Assembly (NCBI GenBank): GCA_046483065.1
Contig: JAWODW010000053.1
Coordinates: 62,001 to 126,000, forward strand
DNA length: 64,000 nt
Reading direction: 5' to 3'
From: JAWVYT01 sp046483065
Lineage (GTDB): Bacteria; Gemmatimonadota; Gemmatimonadetes; Longimicrobiales; RSA9
In this document: piece by piece, positions 1-11,300 of the stretch
How positions within the stretch are numbered: the first letter of the stretch is position 1
How the letters are laid out: every line of letters starts with the position of its first letter
Program-made: the position numbers and the translations under genes
Notes under the pieces: generated by a model
The model's input: the letters and a program-made list of their open reading frames with translations, nothing else
Told to the model about the DNA's origin: nothing
The model's database searches: none

Positions 1-87
1 TCCACCACTACCCCCGGCGATGACCTCGCGGACACGGTCCAGGACCTGGACGCCATCCACGATTCTGACGATCATAGGGGAGGTTAA
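1..87 (+). CDS. Possible C-terminal tail of a gene entering from the left edge
   Basis: Frame 1 is open from the first base to a TAA at 85-87 and would encode a 28-residue, Asp-rich hydrophilic tail. An alternative is the first 25 codons of a gene on the minus strand starting at the ATG at 75 and leaving the window, with no Shine-Dalgarno sequence in front of it. Third-position GC is similar in both readings, so the sequence alone does not decide. Bases 88-273 hold no gene and serve as the leader of the stress-protein gene. Confidence 0.25.
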   Translation, partial: STTTPGDDLADTVQDLDAIHDSDDHRGG

Positions 88-260
88 GACGATTCGACGT
101 AGTCCAATTCCCCACAGGACTTTAAGCCACCACCCGACTGCATCAGGTAGGGGCGGATGGCATTATAGGATCCGAAGCGGGGGTACCGCGGCGCGCGGGT
201 AGGGGCTTCGCCGGAGAGTCGCCGTAGGGCCCTCGTTTCACTTTATACAGAGCCGTCGAT

Positions 261-266
261 GGGAGG
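261..266 (+). promoter_or_regulatory. Ribosome binding site fixing the usp start
   Basis: GGGAGG seven bases upstream of ATG 274. It lies inside the short extension that would result from using ATG 259, which argues for the internal start. Confidence 0.7.
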
Positions 267-273
267 TGCGACC

Positions 274-1281
274 ATGCCCAGAAGGGTCCTCGTTCCTGTC
301 GACGGCTCTAATTTTTCCGAGCATGCCCTCCCGTACGCTCTCGGAGTCGCCCGCCGCACCGGTGCCACGCTCCACCTCGCCCTGGTCCATGTCCCCGCGG
401 AGACCGTCAGCTCCACGTACCCCCTGGCGGATGCCGTGGAGGGCCACGACGCCGAGCTGCGGGAGCACGACACGACGTACATGGAAGGACTGGTGGAGCG
501 GTTGAAGCCGTCGAGGGTGGAGATCCGTCCGGCGCTCCTCGGCGGTCGGGTCGGGCCGGCGCTGGCCGACTACGTGGATGATGTCGGGATCGACCTCATC
601 GTCATGACCACCCACGGGCGCGGCGGGCTCCAGCGGGCGTGGCTGGGGAGTACCGCCGATTCGCTGATCCGCCATTGCATGATCCCGATCCTGCTGGTTC
701 GCCCCCGGGACGAGACGCGTGAGATCGGGCCGGACAGCGACCGTATCATCGGGAAGGTGCTGGCGGCGCTGGACGGGAGCGACACGTCGGAGACGGCGCT
801 CCGGGACGCTTTCGAGCTGGGGATCACGGAGGGCGCGTCGCTGGTGCTGGTGCACGCGCTGCAGCCGCCGGTGGCGGCGGCGTCGCCGTACCTGCCTCAC
901 ACGATCCAGCTGACGCAGGACGAGATGGAGGCCCGCGAGGGGCACATGGAGGACTATCTGGAGCGGGTGGCGGATCAGCCGTGGCTGGGCGAGCGGGAGA
1001 CGGCGGTCCGGGTCCGGGTCGACTACCACCCGGCGCCGGCGATTCTCGAGCTGGCGGAAGAGGAGGACGTGGACCTCATCGCCCTGGGGACGCACGGCCG
1101 GGGCGGTATCCGGCGGCTGATCCTGGGGAGCGTGGCCGACAAGGTGATCCGGGGCACGCATCGTCCCGTGCTGGTCCACCGCGGCGTGGGCCCGATCGCG
1201 GCCATCCGGAGCACCGCCCACCCGTCCGAGTCCATCGGGGCCGATGCAGACGATGCGAGCGCCGAGGAGACGACGCGGTAG
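274..1281 (+). CDS. Universal stress protein with two tandem UspA domains
   Basis: A 335-residue cytoplasmic protein with two UspA domains (about residues 3-145 and 160-310). Each opens with a hydrophobic strand carrying an early Asp (VLVPVDGS and VLAALDGSDTS) and ends with the ATP-binding loop (HGRGG..WLGS and HGRGG..ILGS), so both halves look like ATP-binding type Usp domains. The family helps cells survive starvation, low oxygen and other stress; the exact role here is unknown. I chose ATG 274 over ATG 259 because GGGAGG at 261-266 lies seven bases before 274. The HAD gene follows 54 bases downstream on the same strand. Confidence 0.93.
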   Translation: MPRRVLVPVDGSNFSEHALPYALGVARRTGATLHLALVHVPAETVSSTYPLADAVEGHDAELREHDTTYMEGLVERLKPSRVEIRPALLGGRVGPALADYVDDVGIDLIVMTTHGRGGLQRAWLGSTADSLIRHCMIPILLVRPRDETREIGPDSDRIIGKVLAALDGSDTSETALRDAFELGITEGASLVLVHALQPPVAAASPYLPHTIQLTQDEMEAREGHMEDYLERVADQPWLGERETAVRVRVDYHPAPAILELAEEEDVDLIALGTHGRGGIRRLILGSVADKVIRGTHRPVLVHRGVGPIAAIRSTAHPSESIGADADDASAEETTR

Positions 1282-1335
1282 ACCGCTACGAGCGTCGGCA
1301 GGCAACCCTGAAGTGGCTCGCGGGTAGGGTTGGGC

Positions 1336-2022
1336 ATGACATTCGATTCCCGTGACCGTGCCGATACCGCCGCCGTCCTCTTCGACCTGGATGGCACCCT
1401 CATCAACACGAAGTCCCTCTATCTCGAGGCGTACCGGGTGGCGGTGGAGCCGTACGTCCGGGACGACCTGACCCACGACGATATCATGGCGCTCCGGCCC
1501 ACGTCGGAGCGGGCGTTCATCCGGGCGGTGGTGGCCGAGGCGGACTTCGACGCGTGCCTGGAGGACTTCTACCGGGCGTATGAATCGCTGCACGTGGAGC
1601 GGTTCCAGGGCGTCTATCCGGGGATCCCCGGGGTCCTGTCCGCGATCCGGAAGCGGGGTCTGTCGCTGGGGTTGGTGACGGGCAAGAGCCGGCGCTCGTG
1701 GGAGATCACGCGGGCGGTGGCCGAGGAGCTCGGCCCCTTCGAAACGCTGGTGTTCGACGACGACGTCCGGGCCCCGAAGCCCGACCCCCACGGCCTCGAG
1801 CTGGCCGTGGCCGCCCTGGGCGTGGACCCCGGCGACGCTGCGTACGTGGGCGATACCCGAAGCGACATGGAGGCCGCCCGGAGCGCCGGGCTCCGCCCCA
1901 TGGCCGCCCTCTGGGCCCGGGACCCGGACGACCAGTCGGAGCATATCCGCCGGGTGGAGGCGGAGGGCGCCACCGTGGTGCACCGGCCGGAAGAGCTGCT
2001 CCCGGCGCTGGCGCTAGTCTAG
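1336..2022 (+). CDS. HAD-superfamily phosphatase, phosphoglycolate-phosphatase-like
   Basis: A 228-residue cytoplasmic HAD hydrolase. Motif I is FDLDGTL near residue 15 (nucleophile and acid/base Asp), the motif III lysine is in APKPDP, and motif IV is GDTRSDMEAA. A helical cap lies between motifs I and II, as in subclass IA enzymes such as phosphoglycolate phosphatase and PPi phosphatase. The substrate cannot be read from sequence. ATG 1336 is preferred over TTG 1330 because GGTAGGG at 1323-1329 sits at normal spacing. The stop codon overlaps the stop codon of the convergent porin gene by three bases or more. Confidence 0.88.
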   Translation: MTFDSRDRADTAAVLFDLDGTLINTKSLYLEAYRVAVEPYVRDDLTHDDIMALRPTSERAFIRAVVAEADFDACLEDFYRAYESLHVERFQGVYPGIPGVLSAIRKRGLSLGLVTGKSRRSWEITRAVAEELGPFETLVFDDDVRAPKPDPHGLELAVAALGVDPGDAAYVGDTRSDMEAARSAGLRPMAALWARDPDDQSEHIRRVEAEGATVVHRPEELLPALALV

Positions 2023-3221
2023 AACATGACGTCCAGCATGAGGTAGCCCCAGACCTGGTTCTCGTCGGGGTTGGCCAGCACCGTGGACCAGGCGTCGGCC
2101 GCCATGAAGTAGGAGGCCCCCGCCGTCAGCGAGACGCCGGGCGCGTACGTCATCCGGTACGTCAGGTCCAGCTCCTCACCGATATGGCTGCTGGCGACGC
2201 CGTCTGCTGCCGCCAGGTGGAAGGAGTGGAGGTCGGCGCCCACCAACCGACCCTCACCGAGGTCGTAGCTCCCCTTCACGGCCAGGTCCTGGAGACCGCG
2301 CTGCGCCGTGTGGTTCGGGATGTCTGTGAAGAAGTCCATGTAGCCGTAGAACTTGTGGTTCGTGGCGAACAGGGTGCTGAACACACGATTCACGTCGTCC
2401 GCCGGGTCGTCATCGCCGGAGAGGTAGTCGTACCACAGCGTCGCCTCGATCCCATCGGCCAGCTCCGTCCCGATCCGGCCGCCGACCATGAACGCGGAGA
2501 TGTCCCGAGCGGTGAGCTGCGACTCTATCGCGCCGCCCTGGTAGGCAGCCTGGACGCGCCATACTACGGGGCCCTGGCTGGAGATCCAGCTGCCACCCAG
2601 GGTGTAGCGGTCCCGGGCGATCCCACTCAGGGCGTATGTGTTCAGCAGGGCATACACGTCCACCGCGCCGGCTGCCGTCAGCGTGGAATAGAGGCCGTAG
2701 AGGCTCTCATCGGCGCCTCCGAAATCGGCGTCCGAGACCCGGAACGCGAGCCCGTCCACCACCGCCGTCGACGACGGGCGGAACCGTACCCGGGCCCCGT
2801 CGAACGAGCGGGCCTGCTGCGCCCAGTTCACCGCGCCGACCAGTCGCTGGTCGCCGTAGATCGCCTCCTGGCGGCCCACACGGATCGACCAGTCCGAGGT
2901 CTCGGCGTGCCCGATCTCCACCCACCCCTGGTGGAGGTCCAGCCCGTCGGCCTGACGGTCCATTGTGCTCGTTTCCTCGCCGAACATCCGAACGTCCTGG
3001 AACTGGACGAATGAACGCACGTCTCGATCCAGGGTCACCGAGAGGGACGCCCGCGTGCGCATGCTGGTGAACTCCTGCGTGCCGAGAGCGCCGGCCGTCA
3101 GGACCGGGTCCCGGATCTCGAACCGCGGCCGCACCTCACCTCCGAACTCGAGCTGCTGCGCCATTGCCGGAGTCGCGAGAAACAGCACGGCCAGTGCCGT
3201 ACCCAACCATCGTTCCATCAT
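2019..3221 (-). CDS. Alginate-export-like outer-membrane beta-barrel porin
   Basis: A 400-residue precursor with a signal peptide (cleavage after the ATPAMA region, near residue 21), then alternating amphipathic strands rich in aromatic residues, a typical motif GRQEAIYGDQRLVG, and a terminal Phe (LMLDVMF) as expected for an outer-membrane barrel. It resembles the alginate-export/porin family (PF13372-like), a passive channel for anionic oligosaccharides or other solutes; the substrate is unknown. The start at 3221 is supported by AGAGGAG seven bases upstream on the minus strand. It is probably monocistronic. The hybrid kinase lies immediately upstream on the same strand, 64 bases away. Confidence 0.82.
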   Translation of the reverse strand: MMERWLGTALAVLFLATPAMAQQLEFGGEVRPRFEIRDPVLTAGALGTQEFTSMRTRASLSVTLDRDVRSFVQFQDVRMFGEETSTMDRQADGLDLHQGWVEIGHAETSDWSIRVGRQEAIYGDQRLVGAVNWAQQARSFDGARVRFRPSSTAVVDGLAFRVSDADFGGADESLYGLYSTLTAAGAVDVYALLNTYALSGIARDRYTLGGSWISSQGPVVWRVQAAYQGGAIESQLTARDISAFMVGGRIGTELADGIEATLWYDYLSGDDDPADDVNRVFSTLFATNHKFYGYMDFFTDIPNHTAQRGLQDLAVKGSYDLGEGRLVGADLHSFHLAAADGVASSHIGEELDLTYRMTYAPGVSLTAGASYFMAADAWSTVLANPDENQVWGYLMLDVMF

Positions 3222-3285
3222 CGTTTCTCCTCTGTTGCCGTGGCGTGGCTCGTGTCCTCTCGCCTTGCAAGGACCGAGCCCGGCG

Positions 3286-5097
<1,812 letters not shown>

Positions 5098-5214
5098 GCT
5101 TCTTCCTGGTCGAAGGAGTGAGTCGAGCAATGTAATGGGTGTACATATTGGATGCCGCTCGGCACCAGAATCTTACGACCAATTTCCGGGGTGTTGATCG
5201 TCAGGGGGTCTCGT

Positions 5215-5220
5215 TACCTT
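5215..5220 (+). promoter_or_regulatory. Candidate -10-like element (TACCTT) of the addBA pair
   Basis: TACCTT ends only nine bases before ATG 5230, with TTGATC at 5194-5199 as a possible but closely spaced (15-base) -35 element. If used, the transcript would be nearly leaderless, which fits the absence of a clear ribosome binding site. This is inference from pattern only. Confidence 0.3.
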
Positions 5221-5229
5221 GGCAGCGAC

Positions 5230-8200
5230 ATGGCAGCCGCACCTCTTCCGGCGGTCCTCCGACACCTCGAGGCCGTCACCGAACAGCACCCGCTGGACCG
5301 GAAGCTCCTCGTGTGTACCAGCACGGGCGAGGGGCGGGAGCTCCTGCGCGCACTGGGGCATCACGCCGGCTCCTGGATCGGGTGGGAGATCACCACGCCG
5401 CGGCGCCTCGCCATGGAGCGCGTCGGACCGCTCCTGGCCGCCGAGGGCCGATCGGTGGCGGACCCGTACGAGGAGGTCGCGGCGGTGGACGCCGCCCTGG
5501 ACGCCACGCTGGCGGCGCCGGCGCTCGCGTCGCTCCGGGATCTGGCCGAGGCGCCCGGCTTCCGTCAGGCGGTGGTCAACGCCGTGGAGGCGCTCCGGCT
5601 GGCCGGGGTGGACGCGCGGCGCCTGACCGGTACCGGGTCGAACCCCGGGGTCGAGGAGCTGCTGACCGGGGTCCTGACCCGCTACGGCCGGGAGCTGGAG
5701 GCCCGGGGGCTGGTGGACACGGCCACCGTCCTGGAGCGGGCGCTGGACGAGCTGGAAGGCCCCGGCGCGCCGGATCCCGAGCGGACCTACCTTGCGCCCG
5801 GGGTCAGCCGCCGCGGCACTACCGGCCGGCTGGTCACTTCGCTCCTGGACCGGGGTGCCGAGCCGCTGCGGGCGGATCCCGTTCGCGGGCAGGACCCGCC
5901 GGCCGTCGTGTGGGAGCCGGCGCCCGAGCCCGGGCCGCTCTCCGCCCTGGTCGACGGTGTCGTGATCGAGACCGACGAGCCGCTGGAGCTCGAGCTGTTC
6001 GCCGCCTCCGGCCCCGCGGAGGAGATCCGGGAGGTGCTCCGCAGGGTCATGGCCCGGGGCCTCGCCTGGGACCAGGTGGAGATCATCGCCACCGACCCCG
6101 TGGTCTACGGCGGTGCGCTCCACGTGGTGGCCGAGCGGCTGGGGATCTCCGTCAGCTACGCCGTGGGCCTGCCGGTGGAGCGGACCCGGCCGGGACGGGC
6201 CGCGGCCGCGTACTTCAGGTGGATCCAGGAGGGGTACCCTGCCGACGAGATCCGTCGGCTGCTGGAGTCGGGCGACCTGAGTGCCGGGGACGGCCCATCG
6301 CCGCTGCGGCTGGCCCGACGCCTGCGCTCCCTCCGGATCGGCCGGGGCCACGGCCGATACCTTCCGGCCATCGACCGGCGGCTCCGTGCGCTGGAGGCCG
6401 CCGGCCCGCGGCGCGACGAGACCGTGGACGAGGCCGCCGAGCGGGTGGAGCGGGAGCGGGCGGAGCTCGAGGCGCTGAAGTCGGTCCTCGAGCCGATCCT
6501 GGCGGCCGCGCCGCGGCTGGAGCGAGACGACCCGGACCGGATGGTCTCTCCGGCAGAGCTGGCCGCCGGGCTGCGGGCGTTCCTCGATCGCATCGCCGCG
6601 GCCGATGACCCCTCGGCCGCGGCCCGGGGGCGCCTGATGAATATCGCGGGCCGTGTGGCCGCCACGCTGGACCGGCCCATGGAGCCCGCGGCGGCCGTGG
6701 CGCTACTGCGACGCCACCTGGAGATCCGGGTGCCTGCGCCCCAGCGCGAGGGTGCGGCGCCGTGGGTCTCCGCCGGGGGGCACGTGCACCTCTCCGACAT
6801 CGAGCACGGCGGCTACTCGGGGCGCCCGGCCACCTTCGTGGTGGGGCTCGACGCCGACCGGTTCCCCGGCGCGGGACTCCAGGACCCACTGCTGCTCGAC
6901 CGGCAGCGGCAGCTGCTGGACCCGGCGGCGCTGCCCACGGCCAGGGACCGGCTGGCCGCCCGGCGCTTCGCCCTGGCGGCGTGCCTGGCGCGGCTCCGGG
7001 GCGCGGTCACGTTGAGCTACAGCGCCTGGGAGCCTACGGAGGCCCGGGGCGTGGCCCCGGCGTCCATCGTGCTGGACGCGTACCGGGCCGCCACCGGCCG
7101 GCCGGAGGCCTCGTTCGAGGACCTCACGGCCGGCCTCGGCGACGCCGCCTCACCCATCGCCCGCTCCGGCGCCATCGATGACGCCGACCTCTGGTTCCAC
7201 GCCCTCGAGGAAGACGGGATCCTGGGCGCGGGCACGGAGGTGGTCCGGTCGGCGTTCCCGAACCTGGATGCCGGACTGCGCGCCGCGGCGGCGCTGGCGG
7301 GCGACCGGGCAGGACCGTATCACGGCGCGATCCGTCCGCGGGAGGCGCTGGACCCCCGGACGGACCCGGAGCTCGTCCTGTCGGCCAGCGGACTCGAGGA
7401 CCTGGGCACCTGCGGCCTTCGCTACCTCTACAAGTACGTCCTGAAGGTGCGGAAGCCCGACGACCCGGAGCTGGACCCCGACGTCTGGCTGAACGCCCTG
7501 GACCGCGGCCGCCTCCTCCATACCGTCTTCGAACAGCTCCTGACCCGGGCGCGGGAGCAGGGGATCCAGGCGGGCGATGACGCGTTCACGGAGCTGGCCC
7601 TCGAGGTCCTGGACCGGGAGGCCCGCTTCCTCGCCCGGGAGGTCCCGCCGCCCGGGGAAGCCGTCCGGCGTCGTGAGATGCACGAGCTCCGGGCCGACGT
7701 GCGGTCGTTCGCCGATATGGTGGAGGGCCACGACCACCGCTGGCGCGCGCTGGAGCTGACCTTCGGGTTCCGGGGCGAGCCGCCGGCCCCGCTGGCGCTG
7801 GATGGCGGCGAGATCCGGCTCCGTGGCGCCATCGACCGGATCGACGAGACCCCGGACGGGCTGGTGGTCATCGATTACAAGACGGGCGGCCCCGGCCGCT
7901 ATGAGCGCCGCCACGGCACCTTCAACGGCGGCCGGAGGCTCCAGAGCCTGGTCTACAGCACCGTGGCCGAGTGGGCGCTGGAGGATGAGGTGAGCCGCAT
8001 GGAGTACCACTTCCCCACGCGGAAGGGACGGAACGAGGTCATCGCCTATGGCCGTGGCGAGCTGGGTCGTGGCCGGGGGTTGGTCGACCGGCTCATGGAC
8101 GCCGTGGCGGGCGGGCGGTTCCTGCCCACCGAGGAGCCGGATGACTGCCGGTTCTGCGACTACCAGCCCATCTGCCGACACTCCACCGAGGGATGGAAGC

Positions 8201-8325
8201 GGGCGTGGAAGACGCCGCGCGCCGACTGGGCGAAGGAGCACTTCGGCGAGCTCGCCGAGTACCGGGAGCGGCGGGAGACGCGGTGCTGGGAGGAGCAGGT
8301 TCCCGGCGGAGGTGGCGGCTCATGA
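5230..8325 (+). CDS. addB: AddB-like helicase/nuclease subunit with PD-(D/E)XK domain and Fe-S cysteines
   Basis: A 1031-residue cytoplasmic protein. The C-terminal third carries a RecB-type nuclease: an LHTVFE segment, then D882 and K884 in VIDYKTG. Four cysteines, C728 and C973/C976/C982 (C-x2-C-x5-C), match the iron-sulfur staple that brackets the nuclease in AddB proteins. The N-terminal region has an inactivated-helicase character: the usual Walker A position reads CTSTGEGREL without GKS/T. With AddA it should resect double-strand ends for RecA-dependent repair. ATG 5230 is preferred to ATG 5152, which would add 26 residues unlike the family. It overlaps addA by four bases (ATGA), so the two are translationally coupled. 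Confidence 0.85.
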   Translation: MAAAPLPAVLRHLEAVTEQHPLDRKLLVCTSTGEGRELLRALGHHAGSWIGWEITTPRRLAMERVGPLLAAEGRSVADPYEEVAAVDAALDATLAAPALASLRDLAEAPGFRQAVVNAVEALRLAGVDARRLTGTGSNPGVEELLTGVLTRYGRELEARGLVDTATVLERALDELEGPGAPDPERTYLAPGVSRRGTTGRLVTSLLDRGAEPLRADPVRGQDPPAVVWEPAPEPGPLSALVDGVVIETDEPLELELFAASGPAEEIREVLRRVMARGLAWDQVEIIATDPVVYGGALHVVAERLGISVSYAVGLPVERTRPGRAAAAYFRWIQEGYPADEIRRLLESGDLSAGDGPSPLRLARRLRSLRIGRGHGRYLPAIDRRLRALEAAGPRRDETVDEAAERVERERAELEALKSVLEPILAAAPRLERDDPDRMVSPAELAAGLRAFLDRIAAADDPSAAARGRLMNIAGRVAATLDRPMEPAAAVALLRRHLEIRVPAPQREGAAPWVSAGGHVHLSDIEHGGYSGRPATFVVGLDADRFPGAGLQDPLLLDRQRQLLDPAALPTARDRLAARRFALAACLARLRGAVTLSYSAWEPTEARGVAPASIVLDAYRAATGRPEASFEDLTAGLGDAASPIARSGAIDDADLWFHALEEDGILGAGTEVVRSAFPNLDAGLRAAAALAGDRAGPYHGAIRPREALDPRTDPELVLSASGLEDLGTCGLRYLYKYVLKVRKPDDPELDPDVWLNALDRGRLLHTVFEQLLTRAREQGIQAGDDAFTELALEVLDREARFLAREVPPPGEAVRRREMHELRADVRSFADMVEGHDHRWRALELTFGFRGEPPAPLALDGGEIRLRGAIDRIDETPDGLVVIDYKTGGPGRYERRHGTFNGGRRLQSLVYSTVAEWALEDEVSRMEYHFPTRKGRNEVIAYGRGELGRGRGLVDRLMDAVAGGRFLPTEEPDDCRFCDYQPICRHSTEGWKRAWKTPRADWAKEHFGELAEYRERRETRCWEEQVPGGGGGS

Positions 8326-11300
8326 CGAAGCGCCCTGACGATCCTACGCAGCTGGGGTTGTTCCAGGACGCGGGGGCCGGCGCGCGGGGACCGGAGCGAT
8401 CGCCTCGGCCCGATGCGCCGCCCACGCCGGAATCCGCGCCGAAACCCGCGCCCGGTTCCGAGCCCGAGCCGGCGCCGGGCTCGACGACGGTCACCGTCAC
8501 GGACCGTCGCTTCGTGGACGGCCCGCTCCCCGACGCCGGGGCCCGGGCCCGGATCCGTGAGGAGCTGGACACCAACCTCCTGGTGGAGGCCGGCGCCGGC
8601 TCCGGGAAGACCACGGCGCTGGTGGAGCGTATGGTGGCGCTGGTCCGGACGGGTACGGCCCGGGCGGACGAGGTGGCGGCCGTCACGTTCACCCGGAAGG
8701 CGGCGGCCGAGCTGCGGCAGCGGTTCCAGACGGAGCTGGAGTCGGCGCTGGCCGCGGCCCGGTCGGCGGGCGGTGAGGAGGAGGTGGACCGACTGGACGC
8801 CGCGCTGCGCGACATCGACCGCGGGTTCATCGGCACGATCCACGCCTTCTGCGCCCGGCTGCTCCGGGAGCGGCCGGTGGAGGCGGGGCTGGACCCGGGG
8901 TTCCGGGAGCTCATGGGCGCCGAGGAGGTCCGGCAGCGACGGGCGTTCTGGCGGACGCACCTGGAGCGGCTGTCGGCGGCGGACGACCCGCTGGTGGCGG
9001 AGCTCACGGACGTGGGGCTGGCGCCGTCGCAGCTGGAATCCCTCTTCGACGAGATGGTATCGAATCCGGACGTGCGGTTCCCCGCCGAGCCGGTGGATCC
9101 ACCCACCGCGGCGGAGGTGGACGCGGTGCGGGAGCGGCTCGACGCGCTCCTGGACCGGGGAGCGGCGCTCATGCCCGCCGAGCCCGACCCCGAGCGCGGA
9201 TGGGACAGCCTCCAGAACCGGATCCGACTGCTCCTCTTCCTGCGCCGCGTGGTGGACTGGGACGACCGGACCGTCTTCCTCGATCGGCTCGGGGAGGAGG
9301 TCTGCGGGCGGTCGTACGGCGTGGTCCAGAAGCGCTGGCCCGACAAGGGGGTGGCCAAAGCGCTCAGCGAGGACTGGGGAGAGCTCCGGGACGGCGCCGC
9401 CATGGACGTCCTCGACCGGTGGTGGAGCCACCGCTACCCCATTGCGCTGGACTTCGCTCGCCGGGCGGCCGACGCCTTCGAGGCCGAGCGCCGACGCATC
9501 GGCGCCCTCAATTTCCAGGACCTGCTCATGCTGGCCGCGCGGCTCCTGCGGTCGCACCCGGGGGCCCGGGAGCAGCTCGGCCGCCGTTACCGCCGGGTCC
9601 TGGTGGACGAGTTCCAGGACACCGACCCGGTCCAGGCCGAGGTGCTCATGCTCCTCACGTCGCCGGCCGATGGTGGGCCCTGGCAGGAGGCGGTGCCCCG
9701 GCCGGGCGCCCTCTTCGTGGTGGGCGACCCGAAGCAGTCCATCTATCGGTTCCGGCGCGCGGACATCGCCGTCTACAACCTGGTGCGGGACCGGTTCACC
9801 GACTTCGGTGACGTGCTGGAGCTGGTGGCCAACTTCCGGTCGCTCCCCCCCATCGGCGAGCTCGTGGACGGCGTATTCGGCGAGGGCGGCCGGTTCGGCG
9901 ACCGCGCCACCGCGTACCAGGCGGCGTTCGCACCGCTCCGCACCCGGCGGGTGCCGGAGCCGGAGCGACAGGGCGTGTACCAGTATCCCATCGACCCCGA
10001 CGGCCGGTCGTACCGGGATGCGGCGGCCGACGGCGCCGCGCGCCTCGTGCCATGGATCGCCCGTCAGGTCCGTGGGGGCCGGAGCCCCGGCGACTTCCTG
10101 ATCCTGGCCCGGCAGAAGGCCGAGCTGGCCACGTACGCCCGGGAGCTGGAGGTGTGGCGGATCCCCGTCCAGGTCACGGGCGCCGGCGTGGACCGGACGG
10201 CCGAACTCCACGAGCTGCTCGTGCTCCTGGAAGCGCTGGCCGACCCCACCGACCCGGTGCGCGTGGTGGCGGTGCTGGTGGGTCTGCTCTTCGGCCTCGA
10301 CCACGACCAGCTCGTGGACTGGTCGATGGACGGCGGCGGGTTCGACATCACGCATCCGCCGGCGAACACCGATCCGCCCGTGGGCGCGGCTCTCCTGCGG
10401 CTCCACGAATGGTGGGACCGATCCCGGACGGTGCCCGCCGACGTGCTGGTGGGCCGGATCGTCGATCAGGTGGGGCTCGTGCCGCTGGCCGCCGCCCGGG
10501 AGCTGGGCGAGCTCCGGGCCGGCTCCCTCCTTTTCGCCCTCGACGCCATCCGCGTGGCCGCGCTGCAGGGCGGCACATCCATCGCCACGGCCACGGAGGC
10601 GCTGCGAACGGCGCTGGAGGCCGACGAGGCGGAGGCGCCGCTGGAGCCGGTCCGCCGGGGCGTGACCCGGGTCATGACGCTGCACCAGGCCAAGGGGCTG
10701 GAGGCGCCGGTGGTGGCCCTCGTGCACCCCGTGGGCGGTGGGGCCCACCCCGTCACCCGCCACATCGAGCGCCACGACGACGGGTCGGCCACCGGCTACC
10801 TGGTGGTCCAGGAGACGGTCGACCAGTGGGGGAACAGCCGCGTCATTGCCCGGCCCGCCGGGTGGGAGGAGAAGGAGGCCGAGGAGCGGCGGTACGAGGC
10901 GGCGGAGCAGGATCGGCTTCTCTACGTGGCGGCCACCCGGGCCGGGGAAGAGCTGGTGGTGGCCCGGCAGGCCGGGCAGGAAGGGAAGTCGCCGTGGGCG
11001 GGGCTCTACGGCTGGATCGACGGGCACGGGGACGATCTACGGCTGGAGCCGGAGCCGGCCCCGGCCCCGGTGGCTATGGATACCGACGCAGAAGCCGTGG
11101 CTCGGGCCGCGGCCCGACTCCGGGACGAGCGAGACGAGCGGGCCCGGCCCCGCTGGGAAGTGGTCACGGCTACCACGCTGGCGAAGCGCGAGGCCGGGGA
11201 GGCGGCGACTCCAGTTGGCCCGGTGGGTCCGTCGGATGCGGCCGTTGGGACCCCCACCGCCCCGCACCCCGACCCCCGGGACGGTCCCGACCCCGTTTTC

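Noticed and set aside
8160..11027. A 955-codon open frame on the minus strand across addA
   Set aside because: It mirrors the addA gene, has Pro/Arg/His-rich low-complexity translation and no domain. Long antisense frames are expected in DNA of this GC content.
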